Origin: an uncultured Flavobacteriaceae bacterium
Lineage (GTDB): Bacteria > Bacteroidota > Bacteroidia > Flavobacteriales > Flavobacteriaceae
Length of the DNA stretch: 35,895 bases
Direction of reading: 5' to 3'
NCBI GenBank assembly: GCA_938010765.1
Contig: CALLVX010000159.1
Location: forward strand, 1-35,895
Below, in pieces: positions 7,453-15,129 of this stretch. Each line of letters starts with the position of its first letter. Position 1 is the first letter of the stretch. The position numbers were made by a program, and so were the translations under genes. The notes below the pieces were generated by a model. That model did not search any database. It was not told the DNA's origin and worked only from the letters and a program-made list of their open reading frames with translations.

Positions 7453-7875
7453 TTACTTTTTAGGCAAGGATATAGTAGTAAGTTTACAAGAAGAAATTAG
7501 ATTATCATCAGAGTCCGTGATCTTTATGTCCCATAATTGCGTGGTACGGCCTTTGTGCATAATAGTGGCTTTAGCAAATACATACCCCTCATGTACGCTT
7601 TTTACATGGTTGGCAGCTATTTCGATACCACGAACAAAAAAATTCTGACCATCTAGAAAAATATAGGACGCTGTACTACCGATACTTTCTGCCAGCGCCA
7701 CGGACGCTCCTCCATGCAATACACCGTCTGGCTGGTGTACTCTTGAGTTGACGGGCATTTTGCCAATCAGATAGTTCTCCCCAACATCTATATATTCTAT
7801 TTCCAAGGTTTCCATTAGCGTATTCTTGGTGGATTCATTGCACACCTTTAAAATTTTCTCCTTTAGCTCGCTCAT
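7453..7875 (-). CDS. menI: Hotdog-fold thioesterase, probable DHNA-CoA thioesterase MenI
   Basis: A 140-residue single hotdog domain of the PaaI/YdiI type. The catalytic segment is QPDGVLHGGASVALAESIGS, with Gln48, His54 and Glu63 at the positions used by E. coli YdiI (MenI), and the following EIAANHVKSVHEGYV strand pattern also matches. YdiI releases CoA from 1,4-dihydroxy-2-naphthoyl-CoA before MenA acts. Its place as first gene before menF and menD supports this substrate, but related proteins hydrolyse phenylacetyl- or benzoyl-CoA thioesters, so the substrate remains inferred. It diverges from a TetR gene across 82 bp that contain a likely operator. Confidence 0.85.
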   Translation of the reverse strand: MSELKEKILKVCNESTKNTLMETLEIEYIDVGENYLIGKMPVNSRVHQPDGVLHGGASVALAESIGSTASYIFLDGQNFFVRGIEIAANHVKSVHEGYVFAKATIMHKGRTTQLWDIKITDSDDNLISSCKLTTISLPKK

Positions 7876-7922
7876 ATGGTATTTTTTGTAAAATTAGGAA
7901 TAACATTTTCAAAAAAAGTATT

Positions 7923-7930
7923 TATATTTG
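7923..7930 (+). promoter_or_regulatory. -7 box (TATATTTG) of the TetR-hydrolase operon
   Basis: TATATTTG is an exact match to TAnnTTTG, 27 bp before the TetR ATG. The expected start of transcription, about 5-7 bp downstream, falls just ahead of the GAACGTTC palindrome. The -33 region (CATTTTC) is weak. Confidence 0.55.
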
Positions 7931-7940
7931 AATTTATTTT

Positions 7941-7953
7941 AACGAACGTTCAA
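7941..7953. promoter_or_regulatory. Candidate TetR operator centred on GAACGTTC
   Basis: The 8-bp perfect palindrome GAACGTTC (7944-7951) lies between the -7 box and the TetR start codon, 6 bp before the ATG. TetR-family regulators commonly bind AACGTT-centred palindromes near their own promoters, so autorepression is likely. The same 82-bp gap serves menI on the other strand. Confidence 0.5.
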
Positions 7954-7957
7954 TAAA

Positions 7958-8521
7958 ATGCCGAAGGTTAAAACATCAAAAGAAGAGGTACTTCAAAAAG
8001 TAGTGGAAACTATTCGTAAAAAAGGAATCGCCAACAGCAGTATGAGCGATTTGGCGAAGCAATGTGATATTCAAAAATCCCATTTCTATTATTACTTCGA
8101 GAACAAAGATGCCCTGATAAAGGAAGTCTTAGCTATGGTCAACAGCTATATGACCTACAATATGAACAAAGCATTGAATGATGAAAGTTTAAAAACCACT
8201 GAAAAGTTAGAACGTATAAACACGCTCATTAAAAAGCTGTTCCTCACCTATGATGGGGGCTGCGTAATGGCGAACACCGCTCTTGAATCTGCCCATGCGA
8301 ACCCCAAATACTTTGATGAGATTCGCCTATTCTTCGAGAAATTTATTGATGGCATTAAGCGCTTACTTCTGAAAAGCCACTCGGAGCAACGAGCGCAATA
8401 CTTGGCCGAGCAAATTGTTCAGGATATCGAAGGAGGTATTTTGCTCATGCGGGTTTATGGGGATCCCAAATATCTTCAGAATGCCATGGAGCGTATGTCA
8501 GATCATATTCTATCAAAATGA
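7958..8521 (+). CDS. TetR/AcrR family transcriptional regulator
   Basis: A 187-residue DNA-binding regulator. The N-terminal helix-turn-helix is clear at about 10-56, with MSDLAKQCDIQKSHFYYYFE as its core and NKDALIKEVL after it. The C-terminal ligand-binding half (about 75-187) includes GGCVMANTALES, a pattern seen in AcrR-like C-terminal domains. It heads a five-gene operon; its last bases overlap the next gene's ATG (ATGA). A palindrome just upstream is a likely autoregulatory site. Given three downstream hydrolases, the effector may be an ester, fatty or aromatic compound, but the ligand cannot be read from the sequence. Confidence 0.93.
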   Translation: MPKVKTSKEEVLQKVVETIRKKGIANSSMSDLAKQCDIQKSHFYYYFENKDALIKEVLAMVNSYMTYNMNKALNDESLKTTEKLERINTLIKKLFLTYDGGCVMANTALESAHANPKYFDEIRLFFEKFIDGIKRLLLKSHSEQRAQYLAEQIVQDIEGGILLMRVYGDPKYLQNAMERMSDHILSK

Positions 8522-9336
8522 GGCTACTATACCGTCTTATTAAAAAACCATTCTTTGGAAACTTCATGGTAAAATGGAGAAACCCGCTGAGTTTAGAGGA
8601 GCGCAAAGAGTGGAAATCGTTCTCTTTTGATAGTCGTTCAAAGGCCCGATTGAGCGGATTGGTTGCCAAGGCAAAAACAAACGAGGTGAAGGGAATTATC
8701 GTCTTGGGGCACCCTATGGGAAAGGAAGCGAAGGGGTATTTTCTTAAAAATGGGTATACCGATTTGTTGCGTGACAATGGCTATCATGTGCTTGTTTTTG
8801 ATATCAATGGTTTTGGAGAAAGCACTGTAGGAAACTTTGATTATTTCGAAGATATCATTGCAGCAGGTAATGAAGCAAAGGGTCGCTATCCAAACCTCCC
8901 CTTAGGATATATGGGTATCTCTTTGGGCGGGCAGTTCGCAACCATTGCTTTTGCGGAGCAGCACCCTTTTGAATTTACCATTATTGAAAGCGCCGCCAAT
9001 ACGTTGGAGGACTTCTGGGTGCACTACCCTATTGCTTTTAAGACATTGAAGATGATTTACTTTCTTATGCCCAAGTATCGCAAAAGAATCCGGATGATCG
9101 ATCGCATTAAAAGTGCCCATGGATTGAACGCCCTTTTATTTATTTATTTAGAGGAAGACGAGGTAATACTTAAAGATGCCGGATCTAATTTTAAGAAAGC
9201 GGCTCCCCTCCTAACCGAACTAGTCGTATTCAAAAATGCAAAACACGCACAACTTTCGAAATCAGAAAACCGGAAAGCCTATTTTCAACTCATCCTTGAT
9301 TACTTTAATTTTCAAACAAAAATAGTGAGCACATGA
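8518..9336 (+). CDS. Alpha/beta hydrolase (first of the TetR operon)
   Basis: A 272-residue alpha/beta-hydrolase-fold protein without a signal peptide. It shows LGHPMGKEAKG (oxyanion-hole region, 63-73), the nucleophile elbow GISLGG with Ser135, an acidic loop YLEEDEV near 210, and a terminal His243 in KHAQL, so the catalytic triad seems complete. The first 20 residues are basic and may lie near the membrane. Substrate unknown. It overlaps the TetR gene by four bases and is itself overlapped by the next gene, so the three are surely co-translated. Serine esterase or acyl-hydrolase is the most that can be said. Confidence 0.85.
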   Translation: MRLLYRLIKKPFFGNFMVKWRNPLSLEERKEWKSFSFDSRSKARLSGLVAKAKTNEVKGIIVLGHPMGKEAKGYFLKNGYTDLLRDNGYHVLVFDINGFGESTVGNFDYFEDIIAAGNEAKGRYPNLPLGYMGISLGGQFATIAFAEQHPFEFTIIESAANTLEDFWVHYPIAFKTLKMIYFLMPKYRKRIRMIDRIKSAHGLNALLFIYLEEDEVILKDAGSNFKKAAPLLTELVVFKNAKHAQLSKSENRKAYFQLILDYFNFQTKIVST

Positions 9337-10181
9337 AACGAATTACGGTTCAAACAGAAGATAATTATCCTATTGCTGTGCATCATTTTGAACCTGAAGT
9401 GCCTACTGGAAAAGTCTTCGTAATTGCACCCGGCGTAGGGTTGCCGCAGCGATTTTTTTTCAACTTTGCCTCTTGGTTATCCGAACAAGGCTGTTCTGCC
9501 TATACTTTTGATTACCGGGGCATCGCACTTTCGAAACCTACGATCTTAAAAGGAATGAAAGCCTCGTATCGCGATTGGACTTTAGGTGACTTTACTGCTG
9601 TCACCAAGCACGTAAAAGAAACCCATTCAGAGGACCAATTACTTTTTATAGGACATAGTTTTGGCGGTAACAGTCTAGGCATGAGCACCGCCTTTGAGGC
9701 CTATGGCAGCTTCTTGACGGTTGGGTCTCAATTCGGTTATTACAAGCACTTTCCATTGAAAATGCAGGCCGTTATTTTGGGAGGCTTTGGAATATTAGCA
9801 CCCATACTTACTACTTTGATGGGCTATTTCCCATCTAAATGGATCGGACTGGGCGAACCGCTGCCGAGTCAAGTAATGCTCGATTGGGGGTACTTTCTTC
9901 TGAAGAAGAAATCAATGGTGGGTCTTGCAACGGAATATGGCAACAATCACTATCATAAATTAACGCGCCCTATGCTGATTATTAGCATAGACGATGATAA
10001 CTTTGCCCCAAAGAAAGCGGTCGATATTTTGGCGGAAAAGGTCTTTATAAACGCAGCAACAAAAAGAATGCATCTAACCCCTTCTGACTATGGCCTTGCT
10101 TATATTGGCCACAACGACTTTTTTAGAAAAAGACATCAAGAACAACTCTGGCCGATCGTGACGGATTGGTTTAATCTATAA
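9333..10181 (+). CDS. Alpha/beta hydrolase, COG4757-like
   Basis: A 282-residue cytoplasmic alpha/beta hydrolase. FDYRG at 59-63 and the elbow GHSFGG with Ser109 are clear. Asp residues in SIDDDNFAP supply the acid, and His260 lies in GHNDFFRKRH near the C-terminus, a tail pattern seen in the poorly characterised COG4757 hydrolases. A hydrophobic stretch at about 150-167 (VILGGFGILAPILTTLMG) probably belongs to the lid or cap. It overlaps the previous gene by four bases and the transglutaminase-like gene follows after 3 bp. Substrate unknown. Confidence 0.85.
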   Translation: MKRITVQTEDNYPIAVHHFEPEVPTGKVFVIAPGVGLPQRFFFNFASWLSEQGCSAYTFDYRGIALSKPTILKGMKASYRDWTLGDFTAVTKHVKETHSEDQLLFIGHSFGGNSLGMSTAFEAYGSFLTVGSQFGYYKHFPLKMQAVILGGFGILAPILTTLMGYFPSKWIGLGEPLPSQVMLDWGYFLLKKKSMVGLATEYGNNHYHKLTRPMLIISIDDDNFAPKKAVDILAEKVFINAATKRMHLTPSDYGLAYIGHNDFFRKRHQEQLWPIVTDWFNL

Positions 10182-10184
10182 CCT

Positions 10185-10829
10185 ATGGAGGACACCGACA
10201 TCTATTTAAAATCCACCTTCTTTATTGATTGTGACCATCCTGCCATCGTTGCCTATGCGCAATCAAAAACTGAAGGATGCACAAATGATAAGGAAAAGGC
10301 AATCGCACTCTTTCGAGCGGTAAGGGATGGGTATTTGTACGATCCCTACCACCTAGATCTTCGACCCCAGGCCTTGAAGGCCAGCAATATGTTATCTAGA
10401 CGTTCGGCCTACTGTATCGAGAAGGCGGTATTACTATGTACGGTATTACGAGCCATGGGCATTCCCGCCCGATTGAATTTTGGCAATGTAAAAAACCATA
10501 TCGCGGTAGAGCGAATAGTTACCATTCTCAAGACCGATGTATTGGTTTTTCATGGATGTACCGAGGTGCTGTTAAATGATAACTGGATCAAGATAACTCC
10601 GGCTTTCAATAAATCGCTCTGCGAAAAACTAGGGGTGCCCGTTCTGGATTTCAACGGCACCAACGAAGCCGTATTTCAACAGTACGGGAACGAAGGCGCC
10701 ATTTTTATGGAATATCTGCACGATTACGGGAGCTTTGACGACATGCCGTATAGTAAAATGCTCAGTAGCCTAAAAGAGCACTACCCTCATATTCCGATTC
10801 CTGAAAATCTTGTTTTAAATTTAGTTTAA
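10185..10829 (+). CDS. Transglutaminase-like cysteine protein
   Basis: A 214-residue protein with a transglutaminase-like (papain-fold) core. The catalytic Cys77 sits in SAYCIEKAVLLCTVLRAMGI and the His is His123 in VFHGCTEVLLNDNWIKITPA. The usual third residue, Asp in the vDPT motif about 15 residues after the His, is Thr138 in ITPAFN. The same TPAFN form occurs in a subset of bacterial transglutaminase-like proteins as far as I recall, so it may define a subfamily rather than a dead enzyme. No signal peptide is seen. Such domains act as peptidases, amidases or acyl transferases. It is tightly packed between hydrolase genes. Confidence 0.85.
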   Translation: MEDTDIYLKSTFFIDCDHPAIVAYAQSKTEGCTNDKEKAIALFRAVRDGYLYDPYHLDLRPQALKASNMLSRRSAYCIEKAVLLCTVLRAMGIPARLNFGNVKNHIAVERIVTILKTDVLVFHGCTEVLLNDNWIKITPAFNKSLCEKLGVPVLDFNGTNEAVFQQYGNEGAIFMEYLHDYGSFDDMPYSKMLSSLKEHYPHIPIPENLVLNLV

Positions 10830-10838
10830 AGTTGCCCT

Positions 10839-11483
10839 ATGAAATCAATTGAAAAACAAATTGGCTATTTCACTACGAATACCTATTCTACCTTAAATGA
10901 ACTAACCAGTACCACCAAAAACATCTGGATCGTTTTACATGGCATCGGGTATTTGAGTCGTTATTTCCTTAAATATTTTGATGAGCTTCCCCCAGAAGAA
11001 AATTACATTATTGCACCACAGGCTCCCTCAAAATATTATTTAAATGGCGAATATCGTCATGTTGGTGCGAGCTGGCTTACCAAAGAAAATACGTTGCCAG
11101 AGACTGAAAACGTCTATGCATATTTAGATGCGTTGCTCGAGGGAGAGCAGCTCCCCAAAGATAAAAATTTACTGATTTTCGGGTTCTCACAAGGTGTTTC
11201 TATTGCCACCAGATGGGTCGCCAGACGACAGCTTACTTGCCAGCATTTGGTATTATATGCGGGTGGTATGCCAAAAGAACTCACTCCCAACGACTTTGCT
11301 TTTTTGGAAAAAAATGAAACGGAGGTGACAGTTATTGTTGGTAACGAAGATGAGTACCTAACAGCAGAACGTTTGCAACTGGTTTCGGAGCATATCAAAA
11401 AATTGTTTCACAACAGGGCAAAGGAACTAATTTTTGATGGCAGACATGAGGTTAAAAAAGAAATCATCAATCAGTTGGTATAG
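10839..11483 (+). CDS. Alpha/beta hydrolase, phospholipase/carboxylesterase type
   Basis: A 214-residue esterase of the small carboxylesterase/lysophospholipase type. It shows VLHGIG (32-37), IIAPQAPSKYY, the elbow GFSQGVS with Ser117, an Asp in VGNEDEYL near 170 and His203 in FDGRHEV, which gives a full triad. No signal peptide is evident. It is the last gene of the TetR operon, 9 bp after the transglutaminase-like gene. No strong terminator was found in the 82 bp before the convergent secreted-protein gene. Confidence 0.87.
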   Translation: MKSIEKQIGYFTTNTYSTLNELTSTTKNIWIVLHGIGYLSRYFLKYFDELPPEENYIIAPQAPSKYYLNGEYRHVGASWLTKENTLPETENVYAYLDALLEGEQLPKDKNLLIFGFSQGVSIATRWVARRQLTCQHLVLYAGGMPKELTPNDFAFLEKNETEVTVIVGNEDEYLTAERLQLVSEHIKKLFHNRAKELIFDGRHEVKKEIINQLV

Positions 11484-11565
11484 TAGTGTATTTCAACCAG
11501 TATTCTGTAAGGGGCGCTATGGAAATCCTTTAGATTTGGTTCGCCAAAACAACTAGATTCACCTC

Positions 11566-12492
11566 CTACTCTTCTACTTCCTCAAGTATCTGGTGGTAAG
11601 ATATTTTTCTAGTGGTATATGCGTTATCGGGTTTAATAATCTGTTTTACCCAATTTCCGGAGCCCTCCCCATCGAACTGATGTATGTATTCCCGGAACTC
11701 GGTTTGATCTCCACGTACGGTCTTGGTCTTTGATAGGATACCTTCTGAATTATACGTATAAGTTATAGTTGCCTCGGGTGTAAATTGCTTTGTTTTTCTG
11801 TCAAAAAAGAAATCGGTTTTGGAAAGGATCTTTCCATCGGTATCTAGAATTTCTTCGCCAGCCAAATGGGGGTCTCCATTTAGGAATTTTTTCGTCAATA
11901 TTACTTCTTGTGTTTCTTTGTTCTTCCCTTTTTTAAAAGATGTCCGGATTGATTTTAGCAGCTCTCCGTTTATCCGGTAGTTTACCGTATTTTCATCGCG
12001 ATACGTTTTATAATCGACAACCGTTTCGTCGATTCCATCATCGTTGGTCCTGATAACTCTGATCAATCGCCCATCAACATCATATAAATACTCATATTGG
12101 TCAAGAAATTCTTTCTTGTACGATACGATTTTCTCGGTTACTTTTCGATTTGCCGTGGTATCAATGGTATAAAAATTTGCAATACTTGTCCCCTCATCAA
12201 AGACTTTGTCCCGATAATTCTCCAGTCTTTTTTCAATCAATTCTCCATTCCCAAACTTATAGTAGGTAATATCATAGTCATTGTCACTGTAACGGGTAAC
12301 CGATTTGGTGAGTAGGCCTTTTTCATTAAAGGTGTATTCTTCTTTCCCGTAATTGGTACTAACCAAGCAATTTTTTACAGCACCCTTCAGGTCAAAATCG
12401 GTAATCGAAAAAATCTTGATTTCTTGGGATTGTAAAGGGGCAAAACCTAGAATTGCACCTAACAAAAGAACAGAAGCGTAGTTTTTTACCAT
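11566..12492 (-). CDS. Secreted protein with YD-like beta repeats, unknown function
   Basis: A 308-residue protein with an N-terminal signal peptide (about 1-22: VLLLGAILGFAPLQSQ). The mature part is made of short units of the form YTFNEKGLLTKS, YLYDVDGRLIRV and YTYNSEGILSKT, reminiscent of RHS/YD or MORN-like beta-hairpin repeats. It is too short for, and lacks the core of, an RHS toxin. It is probably periplasmic or outer-membrane associated. It stands alone, converging on the TetR operon and downstream of dnaK's terminator. Function unknown. Confidence 0.72.
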   Translation of the reverse strand: MVKNYASVLLLGAILGFAPLQSQEIKIFSITDFDLKGAVKNCLVSTNYGKEEYTFNEKGLLTKSVTRYSDNDYDITYYKFGNGELIEKRLENYRDKVFDEGTSIANFYTIDTTANRKVTEKIVSYKKEFLDQYEYLYDVDGRLIRVIRTNDDGIDETVVDYKTYRDENTVNYRINGELLKSIRTSFKKGKNKETQEVILTKKFLNGDPHLAGEEILDTDGKILSKTDFFFDRKTKQFTPEATITYTYNSEGILSKTKTVRGDQTEFREYIHQFDGEGSGNWVKQIIKPDNAYTTRKISYHQILEEVEE

Positions 12493-12544
12493 AGTACAAA
12501 GTTACTTGATTTGTAAAAGACAAAACAAAATTAGTACCAAATAT

Positions 12545-12574
12545 AAAAAGGGGCGGTACGAACTGCCCCTTTTT
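12545..12574. terminator. Terminator after dnaK
   Basis: GGGGC (12550-12554) pairs with GCCCC (12565-12569), extended by GGT/ACT inside and by A/T runs outside, giving a stem of about 13-14 bp with an ACGA loop. It is 28 bp past the dnaK stop on the minus strand. Confidence 0.85.
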
Positions 12575-12602
12575 GATATAAAGAAAAGAATAATTTATCA
12601 AA

Positions 12603-14510
12603 TTACTTTACCTCTTCGAAGTCAACATCTTCTACATTGTCTCCTTCATTGGCGGCTTCTGCAGCTGCTGGTTCTCCTTCTGGGGCATCACCACCTTGCT
12701 GTGCCTCGGCCTGTGCCTTGTACATCTCTTCGGAGGCTACTTTCCAAGCTTCGTTGATTTTATCCAAAGCGGGAGTAATCACGGCCAAATCTTTTGTCTC
12801 GTATGCTTTTTTCAATTCTTCCAAAGCCTCTTCAATCGGTTTCTTCTTGTCATCCGACAATTTTTCCCCGAACTCTTTTAGCTGCTTTTCAGTTTGAAAA
12901 ATCATTCCGTCGGCCTCGTTCAACTTATCGGCTGTTTCCTTTGCCTTCTTATCTGATTCTGCATTGGCCTCGGCCTCGGCTTTCATTTTTGAGATTTCTT
13001 CTTCGGTAAGACCAGAAGAAGCCTCGATACGAATATCCTGAGTCTTATTGGTAGCCTTATCTGTTGCAGAAACCTTGATAATCCCATTTGCATCAATATC
13101 GAACGTTACTTCGATTTGAGGAGTACCTCGTTGCGCTGGTGGAAGACCGTCTAGGTGAAAACGCCCAATGGTCTTGTTATCTGCGGCCATACTTCTTTCC
13201 CCTTGCAAAACATGAATTTCAACGGAAGGCTGATTATCCGCTGCCGTCGAGAAAACTTGTGATTTTTTGGTAGGAATGGTCGTATTCGCCTCAATTAATT
13301 TGGTGAATACATTGCCCATTGTTTCGATACCAAGAGACAAAGGTGTAACATCTAAAAGCAACACGTCTTTTACGTCACCGGTCAACACACCACCTTGAAT
13401 GGCCGCACCTACTGCGACTACCTCATCAGGGTTTACTCCTTTAGAGGGTTTCTTACCAAAAAACTTCTCTACCGCTTCTTGAACCGCAGGAATTCGGGTA
13501 GACCCTCCAACTAAGATTATCTCATCGATATCACTTTTCGAAAGTCCGGCCGCCTTCAAAGCGGTTTCACATGGTTCGATCGTACGCTTTACCAAATCTT
13601 CTATCAATTGCTCGAATTTGGCTCTTGTCATGGTACGTACCAAGTGCTTTGGCCCTGTGGCCGTAGCCGTTACATAAGGAAGGTTTATTTCGGTCTGCGC
13701 AGAAGAAGACAATTCTATCTTCGCCTTTTCGGCAGCTTCACGTAAACGCTGCAATGCCATGGCATCATCCCGTAAATCAATACTTTCATCTTTTTTGAAC
13801 TCTTCGGCCAACCAATCGATAATTTTTTGGTCTACATCATCACCTCCTAAATGCGTGTCACCATCGGTAGATAGTACTTCAAATACACCATCTCCCAACT
13901 CAAGGATCGACACATCATGTGTACCACCACCGAAATCAAAAACTACTATTTTTTGGTCGGTATCTTTTTTGTCCATTCCGTATGCCAAAGAAGCAGCGGT
14001 AGGCTCATTAATAATACGTTCTACCGTTAATCCTGCAATTTCCCCAGCCTCTTTTGTAGCCTGTCGTTGTGCATCGTTAAAATAGGCAGGAACCGTAATC
14101 ACCGCTCTTGTAACATCTTGTCCTAAATAATCTTCGGCGGTCTTCTTCATTTTTTGAAGAATCATGGCAGATAGTTCTTGCGGCGTATACAAACGCCCGT
14201 CAATATCTACTCTTGGCGTATTATTATCACCCTTCACCACCTTATAAGGTACGCGTTTTGCCTCTTTGCTCGATTCAGAGTATTTATTCCCCATGAATCG
14301 TTTGATCGAATAAATAGTCTTGGTAGGATTCGTGACCGCCTGTCTCTTAGCAGGGTCGCCTACCTTGATTTCGCCTCCTTCAACAAAAGCGATAACCGAA
14401 GGAGTAGTTCTTTTTCCCTCGGCATTTGGAATTACTACCGGTTCATTACCTTCCATTACGGAAACGCAAGAATTGGTAGTACCCAAATCGATGCCTATAA
14501 TTTTACTCAT
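12603..14510 (-). CDS. dnaK: Molecular chaperone DnaK (Hsp70)
   Basis: A cytoplasmic ATP-dependent chaperone of 635 residues. It begins [20 protein letters not shown], has the phosphate-2 motif [13 protein letters not shown], the adenosine motif [13 protein letters not shown], the [11 protein letters not shown] linker and substrate-binding domain, and ends in the GrpE/DnaJ-type tail DVDFEEVK. The open frame extends to 14576, but the ATG at 14510 gives the canonical N-terminus. No dnaJ or grpE neighbours are in the window, so it is a single-gene unit with its own terminator. The 95 bp upstream lead to a large inverted repeat (14579-14608) that may carry heat-shock control. Confidence 0.98.
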   Translation of the reverse strand: MSKIIGIDLGTTNSCVSVMEGNEPVVIPNAEGKRTTPSVIAFVEGGEIKVGDPAKRQAVTNPTKTIYSIKRFMGNKYSESSKEAKRVPYKVVKGDNNTPRVDIDGRLYTPQELSAMILQKMKKTAEDYLGQDVTRAVITVPAYFNDAQRQATKEAGEIAGLTVERIINEPTAASLAYGMDKKDTDQKIVVFDFGGGTHDVSILELGDGVFEVLSTDGDTHLGGDDVDQKIIDWLAEEFKKDESIDLRDDAMALQRLREAAEKAKIELSSSAQTEINLPYVTATATGPKHLVRTMTRAKFEQLIEDLVKRTIEPCETALKAAGLSKSDIDEIILVGGSTRIPAVQEAVEKFFGKKPSKGVNPDEVVAVGAAIQGGVLTGDVKDVLLLDVTPLSLGIETMGNVFTKLIEANTTIPTKKSQVFSTAADNQPSVEIHVLQGERSMAADNKTIGRFHLDGLPPAQRGTPQIEVTFDIDANGIIKVSATDKATNKTQDIRIEASSGLTEEEISKMKAEAEANAESDKKAKETADKLNEADGMIFQTEKQLKEFGEKLSDDKKKPIEEALEELKKAYETKDLAVITPALDKINEAWKVASEEMYKAQAEAQQGGDAPEGEPAAAEAANEGDNVEDVDFEEVK

Positions 14511-14578
14511 TGTATCTGTTTTAAATATTAGTGCCTGTTTTAAAGTCGAATACGTAAATGACAAACAATATGCCAAGA

Positions 14579-14608
14579 CATAAAAACTGACAGGATGTCA
14601 TTTTTATG
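14579..14608. promoter_or_regulatory. Inverted repeat between dnaK and the glyoxalase-fold gene
   Basis: CATAAAAA (14579-14586), a bulged C, then TGACA, GGA, TGTCA and TTTTTATG (14601-14608): both arms are perfect apart from the bulge, giving 13 paired positions. The TGACA-N3-TGTCA core is shaped like a repressor site. It is 69-98 bp upstream of dnaK. The repeat differs from the CIRCE element of HrcA. The regulator is unknown. Confidence 0.5.
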
Positions 14609-14749
14609 CGCTATCAACCCGTCAGAAGCCTTGCAAATGGCAAGCTTTTCAAAAATGAAAAAAGCAACTCGGCCATTCTTTATCATAAAATCCTTATTTT
14701 TAATTGCCTTGGTGAACAGACCAAGTATTTTCTAAACAATACAAAAGAT

Positions 14750-15121
14750 ATGGGATTAGGTGCATTTTCGGTAAGCCTCAGTGTCAAAGACCTGGCTACA
14801 TCAAAACAATTTTATGAAAATCTTGGGTTCGAGGTTTTCGCCGGTACTATGGAACGTAATTATCTTATCATGAAAAGCAACAACGCCTTGATCGGCCTGT
14901 TTCAAGGAATGTTCGAAAATAATATCTTGACATTTAATCCCGGTTGGGACGAGAACGCCAGTACTTTAGAGAATTTCGAGGATGTTCGCGAGATACAGAA
15001 GAAACTAAAAACCAAGGGTGTTCCTATAATTAACGAGGCAGATGAAAGCACTACGGGACCCGCTAGTTTTGTTATCGCAGATCCCGACGGAAATACGATT
15101 CTTGTAGATCAGCATGTATAG
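14750..15121 (+). CDS. VOC (glyoxalase/bleomycin-resistance fold) protein
   Basis: A 123-residue protein of the vicinal oxygen chelate superfamily. It has the two beta-alpha-beta modules: FSVSLSVKDLATSKQFYENLGF at the N-terminus and SFVIADPDGNTILVDQH at the C-terminus. The open frame begins at 14606, but the ATG at 14750 gives the standard family start and has an AAAAG sequence before it. Members act as lyases, dioxygenases, isomerases or binding proteins, and the reaction here cannot be assigned. It diverges from dnaK and converges on the DUF1080 gene with an 8-bp gap. Confidence 0.85.
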   Translation: MGLGAFSVSLSVKDLATSKQFYENLGFEVFAGTMERNYLIMKSNNALIGLFQGMFENNILTFNPGWDENASTLENFEDVREIQKKLKTKGVPIINEADESTTGPASFVIADPDGNTILVDQHV

Positions 15122-15129
15122 GCACTTCC

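Noticed and set aside
11566..12492. RHS/polymorphic toxin
   Set aside because: Only short YD-like units are present. The protein is 308 residues, with no RHS core, no toxin domain and no immunity gene beside it.
12506..14583. Several plus-strand open frames opposite dnaK
   Set aside because: They are antisense shadows of a highly conserved gene, low in plausible protein features, and have no RBS or promoter.
14606..14749. N-terminal extension of the VOC protein
   Set aside because: The ATG at 14750 gives the standard VOC start; the extension overlaps the inverted repeat and lacks family similarity.
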